A stretch of DNA of 64,000 nt from Burkholderia sp. LMG 13014 (GCF_905232215.1 NZ_CAJNKE010000001.1:28200-92199); one strand, 5' to 3'. Positions 53,998-63,905 are shown, numbered from the stretch's first letter. A program made the numbers and translations. Notes: generated from the sequence alone by a model not told the origin.

Positions 53998-55071
53998 GTG
54001 AAGAAAACCAGATGGATGGCGATTGCCGTCATGGGCGTGCCGCTGGCGGCCGCCGCGCAAAGCAGCGTCACGTTGTACGGCGTGCTGGATGCCGGCGTGA
54101 CCTTCATCAGCAATCAGGGCGGGAACCGCAACACGGTGATGTCGACCGGGATGCAGGTGCCCAATCTGTTCGGCCTGCAAGGCAGCGAGGATCTGGGCGG
54201 AGGGCTCAAGGCGATCTTCAAGCTGGAAGGCCAGTTCGGCCTGGAGAACGGCCAGTCGATCGGCGGCGGCACGTTCGGCCGGCAGACGTATGTCGGCCTG
54301 GCAAGCCCGTGGGGCACGCTGACGTTCGGCAACCAGTACGAGTTCATGTTCGAGTCGCTGTCCGCGAAGCGTCTCGGTCAGTCGCTCGGCTACGTCAGCC
54401 TGTACAACCTGCAGCAGGGACCGTTCCAGGGGCTCGGCACGCCGTATGGCGGCCTCGATTTCAACCGCGTCGCCGGTGCGTTCCGGGTCGCCAATGCGGT
54501 GAAGTACGTGACGCCGGACTACCGCGGGCTCGATGCCGGCGTGATGTACGGCTTCGGCGGCGTCGCGGGCTCGTTCGGGACCGACAGCACGATCAGCGCG
54601 GGCGTCAACTATGCGAACGGGCCGCTCGGGCTCAATGCGGCCTACACCTATGCGAAGGATCCGTCGATCAACAACGGACGCGACGGCATCCGCAACTGGG
54701 GGCTCGGCGGCCGGTACACGATCGGCAAGCTGCAGCTCGACGCGATGTATACCAACACGCGCAACACGTTCAGCAACGCGCACGTCGACGTCTATCAGGC
54801 CGGCATCGACTACATGTTTTCGCCGTTCACGATCGTGCATGGCGACTACCAGTACATGAAGGGCAATGCGCAGCTCGGCAATAACAAGGCGCATCAGTTC
54901 GGCGTGACGCTCGACTACTGGCTGTCGAAGCGTACGGATATCTACACGAATCTCGTGTACCAGCGCGCGAGCGGCAATGCCGACGCGAACGCATGGATCT
55001 CCGGGTTGTCGGCGCCCGCCGCCGGCGGCAACCAGACGGCCGTGCGCATCGGCATGCGCCACCTTTTCTGA
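53998..55071 (+). CDS. Gram-negative porin of the second cluster
   Basis: A 357-residue porin from a GTG start with GGGAGACA before it. It has a short signal peptide (MGVPLAAAAQ), SSVTLYGVLDAGVTFI, GLQGSEDLGGGLKAIFKLEGQ, GRQTYVGLASPWGTLTFG and a C-terminal GMRHLF. Paired with the NCS1 permease 17 bp downstream, it probably provides outer-membrane entry for the cluster's substrate. Confidence 0.85.
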   Translation: MKKTRWMAIAVMGVPLAAAAQSSVTLYGVLDAGVTFISNQGGNRNTVMSTGMQVPNLFGLQGSEDLGGGLKAIFKLEGQFGLENGQSIGGGTFGRQTYVGLASPWGTLTFGNQYEFMFESLSAKRLGQSLGYVSLYNLQQGPFQGLGTPYGGLDFNRVAGAFRVANAVKYVTPDYRGLDAGVMYGFGGVAGSFGTDSTISAGVNYANGPLGLNAAYTYAKDPSINNGRDGIRNWGLGGRYTIGKLQLDAMYTNTRNTFSNAHVDVYQAGIDYMFSPFTIVHGDYQYMKGNAQLGNNKAHQFGVTLDYWLSKRTDIYTNLVYQRASGNADANAWISGLSAPAAGGNQTAVRIGMRHLF

Positions 55072-55088
55072 GCCCGGAGGACGTCACC

Positions 55089-56519
55089 ATGCATAACGAA
55101 TCCAATCTCACTTCGCGTACCGACGATCATGCGCTGGAGGCCGTGCCGGACAACGAGCGCCAGAACTGGCTGCAGTTGTCGTGGAGTACCGCGGGCATCG
55201 TCACGACGCTGATCCAGTTGTTCGTCGGTGCGCTCGTCACGTTCGTCGCGGGCATCCGGATCGGCCTGCTCGCCGGCGTATTCGTCGCCGTCGCCGGTGC
55301 GTTGCTTGGCTGGGGCGCCGGCCATATCGCGTACCGCACCGGGCTGTCGAGCACGGTGCTGTCGCGCCGGCACGGCCTCGGGTCGCGCGGCTCGGCGCTG
55401 CTCGCGCTCGTGTTCGGCTTCATGATCACCGGCTTCATCGCCCTCGAGAACGCGCTGCTCTACAAGGGCTTCCTGTTCTATCTCGACCGGCCCGATACGC
55501 TCGACATGCGCATGCTCGTGTACGGCATCCTGTCGGTGGCGTGGATCCTGCTGACGGCCTTCGGCTTCAGGCTGGTCGCGCGCGTGTCGTCGCTGGCGCT
55601 GCTCGCGTTCCTCGCCGTGCTGGCCTACATGATGGTCGAAGTCATCGCCGCGTCCGGACAATCGTGGGCGTCGGTCACGCAGTTCGGCGCGCAGATGCCG
55701 GTCGCCGTGCTTCACGCGCTCGGCGCGGATACCGACGTCGGCAAGTTCAGTTTCTGCGTGAACGTGATGATCGGATCGGCCGGCGCGCTGGCGCTGATCG
55801 ACGCCGATCTCGGGCGCTATGCGAAATCGTCGCGGGACATCGCGATTGCGGCGGTGATCGGCAACGTCTTCATGGATGTCGTGATGGTCGCCGTCGGCGG
55901 GATCGTGATGTATGCGGGCATGGACCAGATCGTGGCCCATCACATGAAGGCGGGCGGGATGACCGAGGCTGCCGCGCGAACGCTTGCGCTGCAAAGTCCG
56001 GACAGCGTCGCCGTCGCGTTCATCGTGTTCGGCGGCCTGTTCGGCACGTTGCTGATGGTGTTTGCACAGTCGAAGGCGCAGGTGCTCAATACGTACAGCG
56101 CGTCGCTTTCACTGACCAATCTCGCGGACGCGTTGTTCAACTGGCGGCCCGGCCGCTTCACGTTCGTCGTGCTGGCCAACGTGCTGGCCTGCCTGATGCT
56201 GGTCGGCTCGATCCTCGCGTGGTTCAACGCGTTCATCACCGTGCTCGGCGTACTGACGACCGGGTTCGCCGGAATCATCATCGCCGACTATCTGCTCGTC
56301 GGCCGCATGCCGGGCTGCTCCGCACCGGCGGACGAGGAGATCAACTGGGCCGGTGTCGTGACGGTGGCGGCGGGTTTCGTGCTGGCGCACTACGTGCTGG
56401 AACGCGTCGTGCCGATCGAGTTCTTTACGTCGCTGATCACGTCGTTCGTGCTGTATCCGGTGCTGCGCGTCGGCATGCTGAAGCGCATGAACCCGGCACG
56501 CGGGCAGGTCGAGGGCTGA
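55089..56519 (+). CDS. NCS1-family permease (cytosine/purine/hydantoin type)
   Basis: A 476-residue transporter with about 12 helices. The N-terminus NERQNWLQLSWSTAGIVTTL and the regions ENALLYKGFLFY and IDADLGRYAKSSRD fit cytosine-permease-like NCS1 proteins, which import nucleobases, hydantoins and similar N-heterocycles with Na+ or H+. Its presence beside an amidase and a Rieske oxygenase suggests a nitrogen-containing ring as substrate. Confidence 0.8.
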   Translation: MHNESNLTSRTDDHALEAVPDNERQNWLQLSWSTAGIVTTLIQLFVGALVTFVAGIRIGLLAGVFVAVAGALLGWGAGHIAYRTGLSSTVLSRRHGLGSRGSALLALVFGFMITGFIALENALLYKGFLFYLDRPDTLDMRMLVYGILSVAWILLTAFGFRLVARVSSLALLAFLAVLAYMMVEVIAASGQSWASVTQFGAQMPVAVLHALGADTDVGKFSFCVNVMIGSAGALALIDADLGRYAKSSRDIAIAAVIGNVFMDVVMVAVGGIVMYAGMDQIVAHHMKAGGMTEAAARTLALQSPDSVAVAFIVFGGLFGTLLMVFAQSKAQVLNTYSASLSLTNLADALFNWRPGRFTFVVLANVLACLMLVGSILAWFNAFITVLGVLTTGFAGIIIADYLLVGRMPGCSAPADEEINWAGVVTVAAGFVLAHYVLERVVPIEFFTSLITSFVLYPVLRVGMLKRMNPARGQVEG

Positions 56520-56557
56520 CCTGCGCGGCATCCGGCCGGCCCGTCCCGCGGCACGGA

Positions 56558-56578
56558 CCGCGGCCGGCTCGGCCGCGG
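56558..56578. terminator. hairpin between permease and response regulator
   Basis: CCGCGGCCG-GCT-CGGCCGCGG is a perfect 9-bp stem followed by TTCATTCTTC on the plus strand. It sits between two convergent genes and can serve the permease gene. Confidence 0.55.
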
Positions 56579-56579
56579 T

Positions 56580-57230
56580 TCATTCTTCGTGCTGCGGGGT
56601 GCCGCGCATCCCGAGCCGCACGAGCTCGGCGAGCGACGTGGCACCGAGCTTCTCGCGGATGTGCGCGCGATGCACTTCCACGGTCTTGTAGCTGATGTTC
56701 AGTTCGGCCGCGATCACCTTCGATGCCTTGCCCTCGATCAGCAGGTCGAACACCTCGCGTTCGCGTGCCGACAGCTGCTTGAGCAGGCCCTGCGTCTGGC
56801 TGTCCGCCTGGGCCTGCCGGTATTCGCGCAGGCCGACCTTCAGCGCGTCGGCAACCTTGTCGATCAGGTCCTGGTCGTTGTAGGGTTTCTCGAGAAAATC
56901 ATAGGCGCCGCCCTTCATCGCGCGAACGGTCATCGGAATGTCGCCATGCGCGGTCAGGAAGATGATCGGAAGCCGGAATCCGGCGGCGCGCATGCTTTCC
57001 TGCAATTCGAATCCACCCATGTACGGCATCCGAATGTCGAGTAGCAGGCAGCCGGGAATCTCCGGATCGGCGCCGGACAGAAATTCGCGCCCGTTCGAGA
57101 ACACATCCACTTGGTGTCCGACCGATTCGAGCAGCCAGCGCAGCGATACGCGTACCGCTTCGTCGTCGTCCACGACGTAGATCCTGGGCGCGCGGTCGTG
57201 ATGGGGGGGACTCGATCGACGGCTGTCCAT
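56580..57230 (-). CDS. FixJ/NarL-type response regulator
   Basis: A 216-residue regulator. The receiver has the acidic triad VVDDDEAV, phospho-acceptor Asp65 in LLLDIRMPYMGG, and Lys in FLEKPYND. A linker leads to a LuxR-type HTH (LSAREREVFDLLIEGKASKV, then LNISYKTVEVHRAHIREKLG). FixJ-type regulators such as StyR and TodT activate aromatic catabolic operons. Likely partner of the PAS kinase at 48.5-50 kb, as the two genes bracket the amidase-Rieske-porin-permease genes. Confidence 0.85.
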   Translation of the reverse strand: MDSRRSSPPHHDRAPRIYVVDDDEAVRVSLRWLLESVGHQVDVFSNGREFLSGADPEIPGCLLLDIRMPYMGGFELQESMRAAGFRLPIIFLTAHGDIPMTVRAMKGGAYDFLEKPYNDQDLIDKVADALKVGLREYRQAQADSQTQGLLKQLSAREREVFDLLIEGKASKVIAAELNISYKTVEVHRAHIREKLGATSLAELVRLGMRGTPQHEE

Positions 57231-57606
57231 GTGCGTTTCCTGTTTCGTTGCTGCTTGTCGGCAAGGTCGTTCGGGTCGATCGAGATCCGGATTCGGGATT
57301 GAAATCGCATTCGAACCTGTCGCAGTCTGCTGGGCGCAGCTGGATTCCGGTGCGGAAATCGTGGAAATTCTATCGTTTCAATATTGGCCGGGACAGCCGG
57401 GAAAGTCCTCACCGGTCGTTGATCTCCAGGCAGTGAGGCGTGCTTTCCGCGTCGGATGCGGGACGATCCTGCGTTGGGTGGTCGGCCGTGATAGTCAGGA
57501 TGGCGCAATGACGTGCGTCACGGCCGGTTCACGGTCATGGCGGGTATTCCGTCAAGTCGAATTGTCGTTTCGAGACAGGCGGCAGAAATGGCGAGCCGCC
57601 CGTCCA
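57231..57606. other. 376-base intergenic stretch, no gene recognised
   Basis: It holds the promoter region of the response regulator (leftward) and the 3' flank of the MFS gene. No domain or clear operator is visible. Confidence 0.45.
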
Positions 57607-59061
57607 TCATCGAACCGCCACTCGGCGTGCGACGACAGCGGCCAGCAGCGGCGCGGCAGCGAATGTGGCGAACAACCACACGGCCGCCTGCTGCGCACCG
57701 GCGAGCCCGCCGGGCGTCGAGAAACCGGCGAGATTGGCGACGAGACCGCCGAGCGCGGCGCCGATCGCGGTCGCATAGAGTTGTACGGTCGTGATGGAGG
57801 TCGATGCAAGGTCTTCCTGCCCGGCCGGTGCATGTGTCAGGACCTGCGTGAGCAGGTGCGGCCACCCCACGCCGATGCCGACGCCTACCGCGGTGAGTGC
57901 CGTACACAGGATTGCCACGCCGGCCGCTGCTCCGGGCGGGGGCGGCTGCGGCACGACGAACGCAAGCGCGGCGAGCGCAAGCATCACGACCAGCGGTCCG
58001 CTGCGCACGAGTACCTGCGCGGCGCGTGAGCCGCGCCCGGAGCTGAAGATCGAGCCGACCGTCCAGCCTGCGGCCATCAGTGCGGTCAGGTAGCCGGCAA
58101 TCAGCGGCGGGTAGCCATGAATGACCTGCAGGAAATACGGAACGAAGACCTCGGTCGTGATCCCGATCACGAGCAGGCTCATGCACGCGTAAATGGCGCC
58201 GAGCGGTGCACGGACGCTGTAGGCACCGATCGGCAGCAGCCGGATCGTCGCGTTGCGCTCGAGCCGTGCGATCAGCGCCGCGATCGCAAGGCCTGCGGTG
58301 ACGCCCGCGATGTTCGCGGCGCGCGCCGTCGACAGGCTGGCCACGGACACGACGAGCACGGAGGCGGCGAGCAGCAGGATCTTGCCGAGCGCGGGCCGGG
58401 ATGCTGGCTGGCGGGGCGCTTCATGCGCGGGTAGCCTGACGATCAGCGCCAGTGCGGCGGCGACGGGCAGCAATGCGATGAACGCGAGCCGCCACGTACC
58501 CGACTCCGCGAAGATGCCGCCGATTGCCGGCCCGCAGAGTGTCGCGATGCCCCACATGCCGGACACCATCGCCATCGCGCGCGACCACAGGCGCGTGTCG
58601 AACACGACGCGGATCAATGCATAGCTGAGCGCGAACAGGATGCCTCCGCCGAACCCCTGCGCGGTGCGGCCGACGAGCATCCACGGCATGGTCTGCGCGC
58701 TCGCGCACGCGAGCGTGCCACCGCAAAACACGACGAGTGCAATGAGGTAGGCCGCGCGCGGCCCGAAGCGGCCCAGCACATTCGCGGACAGCGGTGCACC
58801 GACGATCGACGCGGCCATGAAGAGCGTCGTGTTCCATGCGTAGTACTCGAGCCCACCGATGTCTCGAACGACCGATGGCAGGATGGTGGTCGCGATGTAG
58901 ATGTTGATCGCATGCAGCGCGACACCGCCGGCCAGTGCCAGCGATCGCATGCCGTTCGCACCGGACAGCAGCGCATTCCAGCCGGCGTTGTGCGCCGGTG
59001 TGCTGACGTCCGGAGGAGCGGCCGATGCAGGTTGCTCGTTCATCGCGTCGTCGATATCCAT
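57607..59061 (-). CDS. MFS multidrug-type efflux transporter under SoxR
   Basis: A 484-residue MFS protein with about 12-14 helices: GGVALHAINIYIATTILPSV, the loop ANVLGRFGPRAAYLIAL, MLVGRTAQGFGGGILFALSY. The early TTILPSVVRDIGG resembles drug:H+ antiporters. It starts divergently from soxR, with a SoxR box between the two genes, so it is probably induced by redox-active compounds such as phenazines or quinones. Confidence 0.85.
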   Translation of the reverse strand: MDIDDAMNEQPASAAPPDVSTPAHNAGWNALLSGANGMRSLALAGGVALHAINIYIATTILPSVVRDIGGLEYYAWNTTLFMAASIVGAPLSANVLGRFGPRAAYLIALVVFCGGTLACASAQTMPWMLVGRTAQGFGGGILFALSYALIRVVFDTRLWSRAMAMVSGMWGIATLCGPAIGGIFAESGTWRLAFIALLPVAAALALIVRLPAHEAPRQPASRPALGKILLLAASVLVVSVASLSTARAANIAGVTAGLAIAALIARLERNATIRLLPIGAYSVRAPLGAIYACMSLLVIGITTEVFVPYFLQVIHGYPPLIAGYLTALMAAGWTVGSIFSSGRGSRAAQVLVRSGPLVVMLALAALAFVVPQPPPPGAAAGVAILCTALTAVGVGIGVGWPHLLTQVLTHAPAGQEDLASTSITTVQLYATAIGAALGGLVANLAGFSTPGGLAGAQQAAVWLFATFAAAPLLAAVVARRVAVR

Positions 59062-59129
59062 GTTTTCTCCGATTCGTGCGCGCGTCAGGCGGCGGCCAGA
59101 TTGAAACGCGCATCGGTATCCGTTATAAA

Positions 59130-59149
59130 ACCTCAACCAATGTTGAGGT
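59130..59149. promoter_or_regulatory. SoxR box
   Basis: ACCTCAAC-CAAT-GTTGAGGT is a perfect inverted repeat matching the known SoxR consensus (CCTCAA...TTGAGG). It lies between the divergent MFS gene and soxR, 15 bp before the soxR ATG. Confidence 0.85.
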
Positions 59150-59164
59150 CAACAGGTGCGGAAC

Positions 59165-59641
59165 ATGAAAATCGACGTGCAGGTGCCTTTGTCGGTAGGT
59201 GAGGTCGCCCAACGCAGCGGGGTGGCCGTATCGTCAATCCACTTCTACGAAGCCAAGGGCTTGATCCACGGCTGGCGTACCGACGGCAACCAGCGCCGTT
59301 ACGCGCGCGACGTGCTGCGGCGGGTCGCGATCATCAAGGTCGCGCAGCGCGCGGGTATTCCGCTCGACACGATCAAGGCCGCGCTGGACGAACTTCCATC
59401 CCGCAAGGCACCGAGCGCGGCGGACTGGCGGCGGCTGTCGACAGGATGGCGCGACCTGCTGAACGAAAGGATCCAGCGGCTCACCCAGTTGCGTGACCAG
59501 ATGGATGGGTGCATCGGTTGCGGGTGCCTGTCGATGAAGGATTGCCCGCTGAGAAACCCGGGCGACGCGTTACGCGAGCGAGGGCAGGGTGCGGTGCTGC
59601 TCGAGGGCGAGGCGATCCGCAAGCGCAAGTCGATGCGATGA
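59165..59641 (+). CDS. soxR: redox-sensitive MerR-family regulator SoxR
   Basis: A 158-residue SoxR: MerR HTH ([20 protein letters not shown]), a dimerisation helix, and the 2Fe-2S ligand cluster [15 protein letters not shown] (C-x2-C-x-C-x5-C) at about 118. The oxidised cluster activates the target promoter. The ATG at 59165 is preferred to the GTG three codons upstream. In non-enteric bacteria SoxR usually controls small-molecule efflux and modification genes, which matches the divergent MFS gene. Confidence 0.9.
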   Translation: MKIDVQVPLSVGEVAQRSGVAVSSIHFYEAKGLIHGWRTDGNQRRYARDVLRRVAIIKVAQRAGIPLDTIKAALDELPSRKAPSAADWRRLSTGWRDLLNERIQRLTQLRDQMDGCIGCGCLSMKDCPLRNPGDALRERGQGAVLLEGEAIRKRKSMR

Positions 59642-59949
59642 GGACGCTTGAGTGGCTGGAGCCCGCATGTTGCACGCGCGCGCGGGCCGGCCGGATGCGG
59701 ACGAACTGGCCGCGCTGAATGAAGTCGTCGGGCTCGCGCCGGACTGGAAGCGACGGCTGGGCGAGCGGGCAAGGTGGCTTCGAACGAGATCCCGAGCGGC
59801 CAGCTGACCGGCACGTGCTCCATGCTCACGTTGCGCAACGCGCAACCGCAGCCGTATGAGCGGGCGGGCACGTGCCGGTGGCGCGCAGCGCAATCCAACG
59901 GCGGCGGCCCCGGATGCAGGCACGCACCCGGGGCCAAGCAACATCGCGA
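59642..59949 (+). other. 308-base stretch with a doubtful 46-codon frame
   Basis: The only candidate is a frame at 59667-59807 (MLHARAGRPDADELAALNEV at its start). It has no good ribosome site and no known domain, so it is probably a remnant or chance. A GC-rich inverted repeat (GGCCCCGG...CCGGGGCC around 59906-59934) lies downstream of the leftward porin and may help end its transcript. Confidence 0.35.
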
Positions 59950-61119
59950 TCAGAACTTGTGACGCAGGCCCAGCGCGACGATCTCCTGCGACTTCGTGCC
60001 GGCATAGCCGTACGAACCGATCGACGCCTGCGCATCCTGCGTGACCAGTTGTCCGCTTGCGTTCACGACCTGCTGCTGGCCGCTCGCATGCTGGTACGCG
60101 CCGATCAGATAGAGGTCGGTGCGCTTCGACAGCGAATAGTCGGCGCCCACCGACACCTGGTGATACTTCGCGTCGACGTTGCCGCTCGCCTTCGTGTACG
60201 CATAGCCGACACCGAGTAGCAGCGGTGCCGATGCCTGGTACGTGACGAATGCGCGGCCGGTGTTGTACTTCTGCGTATTGGCGAAGCCGGCGAGCGAATC
60301 GCCGTCGCGGCGGTACTGCGCATTGCTGTAGCCGAGGCCCAGCGTGACCGGGCCGATCGCGTACTGCCCCGCGACCTGCGCGATGCCGATGCTCTTCGCG
60401 CTCAGGTAGCCGCTGTTGATCGGGCCGTCGAAGATCGCGTCGGACGAGCCGCTCCAGCCCGCGACGCGTGCGGCGCCGCTCACGTTGTTGGTGTAGAAGT
60501 AGCCGCCGGCGATGCCCAGCGGGCCGTTGTTGTACGCGGCTGCGATTGCGTACGTGAGGCCCGAGCCCGTCGAGCCGGCGACGCCGCCGAAGCCGTACAT
60601 CGCCTCGACCTGCAGGCCGGCCAGCACCGGCGACGTGTACTTGACCGTGTTGTTCACGCGCAGGCTGTTGTCGTTGTTGTCGACGTCGCCCGGCGTCGCG
60701 AAGATGCCGCCGAAATAGTTGTCGCCGGTGACGCCCTGAACCAGATCGACGACCGGGTCGTACTGGCGGCCGAGCGTGACGGTGCCGTACTGGCTGCTCT
60801 GCAGGCCGACGAACGCCTGGCGGCCGAACATGCGGCCACCCTGGCCAAGGCGGCCCGTGCCCGAATTGAAACCGCTTTCGAGCTGGAACACGGTCTTCAG
60901 GCCGCCGCCCAGGTCCTCGCTGCCCTTCATGCCCCAGCGGCTGCCCGACAGGTTGCCGGTGCCCATCTGCCACAGATTGTTGCCCGTGCCGCCGTTGCCG
61001 TGAACGTACGTGATCGACGTGTCGATCACGCCGTACAGCGTGACGTTCGACTGTGCGTGCGCCACGCCGGCGACACCCAGCAGCGACAGCGAGAGAGCGG
61101 ACAGTGCGAACTTCTTCAT
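59950..61119 (-). CDS. Gram-negative porin (Burkholderia OpcP type)
   Basis: A 389-residue porin: signal peptide MKKFALSALSLSLLGVAGVAHAQ, then SNVTLYGVIDTSITYVHG, WGMKGSEDLGGGLKTVFQLESG, GRQAFVGLQSSQYGTVTLGRQ and the C-terminal Phe (GLRHKF). An ATG five codons upstream is less likely because the Lys-Lys start gives a normal signal peptide. General solute channel; it stands alone. Confidence 0.9.
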   Translation of the reverse strand: MKKFALSALSLSLLGVAGVAHAQSNVTLYGVIDTSITYVHGNGGTGNNLWQMGTGNLSGSRWGMKGSEDLGGGLKTVFQLESGFNSGTGRLGQGGRMFGRQAFVGLQSSQYGTVTLGRQYDPVVDLVQGVTGDNYFGGIFATPGDVDNNDNSLRVNNTVKYTSPVLAGLQVEAMYGFGGVAGSTGSGLTYAIAAAYNNGPLGIAGGYFYTNNVSGAARVAGWSGSSDAIFDGPINSGYLSAKSIGIAQVAGQYAIGPVTLGLGYSNAQYRRDGDSLAGFANTQKYNTGRAFVTYQASAPLLLGVGYAYTKASGNVDAKYHQVSVGADYSLSKRTDLYLIGAYQHASGQQQVVNASGQLVTQDAQASIGSYGYAGTKSQEIVALGLRHKF

Positions 61120-61791
61120 CGTTGAATTTTCCATGCGAGAGCGATGCGTGTTTAATTAAGGACTGTGAATCAATTGAAAAGCCGATCCGACCGCTCGAGG
61201 CGAGCCTGCCGACCCTTCGTTGTGTCCGTCAGCCGGAGTCGGCCGGATTTCCGGCGACGCGGTTACCGGCGACACGGCAGTGTTGCGATCCTTGGTGACA
61301 TGCACATGAAAAACCACAAAACAGCATGAATTGGCTTAAGTTGCCACGGCGCATGGCGGGCCAGGGCGATCCAATGCGGACCCGCTGCGCGGGCGAGCGC
61401 ATGTTGCGCGGCATGCTGTTCCGATGTGCGTGAAAAGCGCATTCACGCAATACAGTCGGGATATTTCGGCATGTCATCCCTACGCCGACAGCGGATTCGG
61501 GCGACGTGAATGCGACACATGCGAATGCGGCGACCCGGCAGGTCGGCGCAGATTTCCGCCATGTCGTGTAATGGCAAAATGTGTCAATTCATGCGATTTT
61601 GCGGTTTTTCATTCGGATGTCATCTTGCGGCGCGATAGTGCGGGATCGGGCGACCGTCCCGGGGACGAGCAGCACGAGCCGGCCCGTTCGCCCCGCTCCC
61701 GGGGAGCCGTCCATGGGACGCGGCGAGCGGCAACCGATGCGCACGGCCCGACGGGCGGCGCGTGTCATCTCGACAAAAGGAACGTGCAATC
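61120..61791. other. 670-base divergent intergenic region
   Basis: It holds the porin promoter (AT-rich, 61135-61165) and the oxidoreductase promoter. A short direct repeat, CCGGCGACGCGG / CCGGCGACACGG, occurs near 61250-61277. No gene recognised. Confidence 0.45.
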
Positions 61792-62925
61792 GTGAACGCC
61801 ATCGCAGCGGCAGATTCTTATGACGTGATCGTCGTCGGCGCGGGTATCGTCGGCCTCGCCCATGCCTATACGGCGGCACGCAAGGGGTTGCGCGTCTGCG
61901 TGATCGAGCGCGATGCCGCATGCGTGGGCGCGTCGATCCGCAATTTCGGGTTCGTCACCGTCACCGGGCAGCACGCCGAGCACAGCTGGCGGCGTGCGCG
62001 CGCGAGCCGCGAGGTCTGGGCGGACGTGGCGCCGCAAGCCGGCATCGACGTGCTTCACCAGGGCCTCCACCTGATTGCGCGTCGCCCCGAGGCGCTGCAC
62101 CTGATCGACGCTTTCATGCAGACCGGCATGGCCGACGGCTGCCGGGTCATGACGCCCGGCGAAGCGGCGGCCGTGGCGCCGGCGTTGCGGCTGGACGGCG
62201 CGCAAGGTGTGCTGCACAGCCCGCATGAACTGCGCATCGAGCCGCGTACCGCGATCGGGTTGCTGGCGGCGTGGCTGACGGAGCGCTTCAGCGTGCGGTT
62301 CCGCTACGGCGAGATGGTGCACGAGGTGCGCACGCCGTCCGTGCGTACGTCGCGCGGTGTGCTGCACGCGGAGCGCGTGATCGTCTGCGGCAATGCGGAC
62401 AGCCGTCATCTGTATGGCGACTGGTTCGCGCAGCATCAGGTCCGGCTGTGCCAGTTGCAGATGCTGCGCGTGCGGCCACGACGCGCACTGACGCTGCGCG
62501 CCGCGGTGATGAGCGACCTGAGCCTGCTGCGTTACTCGGGTTTCGCGGCGCTGCCCGCGGCCGACGCGTTGCGCACGCGCCTGAAGGCGGAAGAACCCGT
62601 GTGCCTCGGTTACGGCATCCACCTGATCGCGGTGCAGAGCGCCGACGGCAGTCTCGTCGTGGGCGACTCGCACGAATACGGCGCCGCGCCGCTGCCGTTC
62701 GCGACGCAGGAGATCGATGCGCAGATCCTGCGCCTGCTGCAAGAGACGCTCGATGTGCCGGAACTGGACGTCATCGAGCGCTGGACCGGCAGCTATCCGT
62801 CGGCATCCGATGCCGATTGCGTGATCGAAACGCCGGACGACGGCACGCGCGTCGTCGTCGTGACGAGCGGCGCCGGGATGAGCACGGGCTTCGGGATCGC
62901 GCAGGACGTGTTTGCCGCGTGGTGA
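61792..62925 (+). CDS. DAO-family FAD-dependent oxidoreductase (TIGR03364/HpnW-like)
   Basis: A 377-residue flavoprotein from a GTG behind AAAAGGAACG: VIVVGAGIVGLAHAYTAARKG, SIRNFGFVTVTGQ, and the C-terminal VVVTSGAGMSTGFGIAQDVF. This matches the oxidoreductase often found in aminophosphonate gene clusters. No phosphonate gene is near it here, so the assignment to that role is open; another amine or amino acid is possible. Confidence 0.7.
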   Translation: MNAIAAADSYDVIVVGAGIVGLAHAYTAARKGLRVCVIERDAACVGASIRNFGFVTVTGQHAEHSWRRARASREVWADVAPQAGIDVLHQGLHLIARRPEALHLIDAFMQTGMADGCRVMTPGEAAAVAPALRLDGAQGVLHSPHELRIEPRTAIGLLAAWLTERFSVRFRYGEMVHEVRTPSVRTSRGVLHAERVIVCGNADSRHLYGDWFAQHQVRLCQLQMLRVRPRRALTLRAAVMSDLSLLRYSGFAALPAADALRTRLKAEEPVCLGYGIHLIAVQSADGSLVVGDSHEYGAAPLPFATQEIDAQILRLLQETLDVPELDVIERWTGSYPSASDADCVIETPDDGTRVVVVTSGAGMSTGFGIAQDVFAAW

Positions 62926-63171
62926 TGGCGCGGGCATGCGGGTCGCGCATCCGACGGACCCGCTGGACCCGCGGGACTCACGGGACTCACGCGGCCGATG
63001 ATCGACGGGGCCGCCCGTGGGCATGCTGGGCGAGCGTATCGATAACGCGCGTCCCCGACATCCAGGTTGGCCTGCGTACCGGTCACTCTCGGCACGGCAT
63101 CCAGCCGACTGCGGCCGACCGGCGTGGCGGCCCGATCCTGTCGCTCCGCCGAGCGCGGCCCGATTACGCCT

Positions 63172-63843
63172 TCACTTGACCCCCGCTTCCCGACGCAGCA
63201 ACAGGCCACCGGTGAGCGTCGCAATGCAGTGCTCCGCGATCTGCTCGGGCGTGTATTCGCCGCCGGGCTGATACCAGCGCCCGATCCAGCTCAGTGCGCC
63301 GCCGATCACGAAGGCTGCCATCTTGGGATCGCACGGCGCCAGCGAACCTTCGTCGACCCCTTCCGCCACGAGCCGGCGGAACTGCTGGTCGATCGATGCC
63401 TTGAGTTGCCGCAACGCCGCGCGGCTGTCGGGCGGCAACTCGTCGTCGCCCACGCGGATCAGGCACATGCCGAAATCCATCGTGACGATCCGCGCATACA
63501 CGTTCATCGACGCGACCAGCTGGTCGACCGCCTTGCCGCCTGCGCTGCGCGATTGCTCGATGCCCTCCAGCACCATCTCCAGGCCCTTGCGGACGCACTG
63601 CAACAGGATGTCGTCCTTGTTCTTGACGTAGTAGTAGAGCGTCGGCTTGCTGACGTGCAGCTCGGCCGCGATGTCGTCGAGCGAAGTCGCGTGAAACCCC
63701 CGCTCGTTGAAGAGCCGGGCGGCGGTCGACAGCACCGCGTTGCGTTTTGCTTCGCGCTGTTGTTCGCGCTCGGTGGCGGGCGTCCAGGGTGACGCGGTGT
63801 CGGCGGGGCGTCGGGACTTGGGCGCCGAAGGGGGATTGGACAT
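63172..63843 (-). CDS. TetR-family transcriptional regulator
   Basis: A 223-residue regulator with an N-terminal HTH (RNAVLSTAARLFNERGFHAT, LDDIAAELHVSKPTLYYYVKNKDDIL) and a C-terminal ligand domain. The ATG at 63843 is preferred to one 14 codons upstream. A perfect palindrome 63 bp upstream is a likely operator. It may control itself and the divergent gene at the window edge. Target pathway unknown. Confidence 0.85.
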   Translation of the reverse strand: MSNPPSAPKSRRPADTASPWTPATEREQQREAKRNAVLSTAARLFNERGFHATSLDDIAAELHVSKPTLYYYVKNKDDILLQCVRKGLEMVLEGIEQSRSAGGKAVDQLVASMNVYARIVTMDFGMCLIRVGDDELPPDSRAALRQLKASIDQQFRRLVAEGVDEGSLAPCDPKMAAFVIGGALSWIGRWYQPGGEYTPEQIAEHCIATLTGGLLLRREAGVK

Positions 63844-63905
63844 GAGGCAAACGCGGGAAAGTACGGATGGTGAAGTATCGTTCAAAACCTAGAATCTACC
63901 GAATC

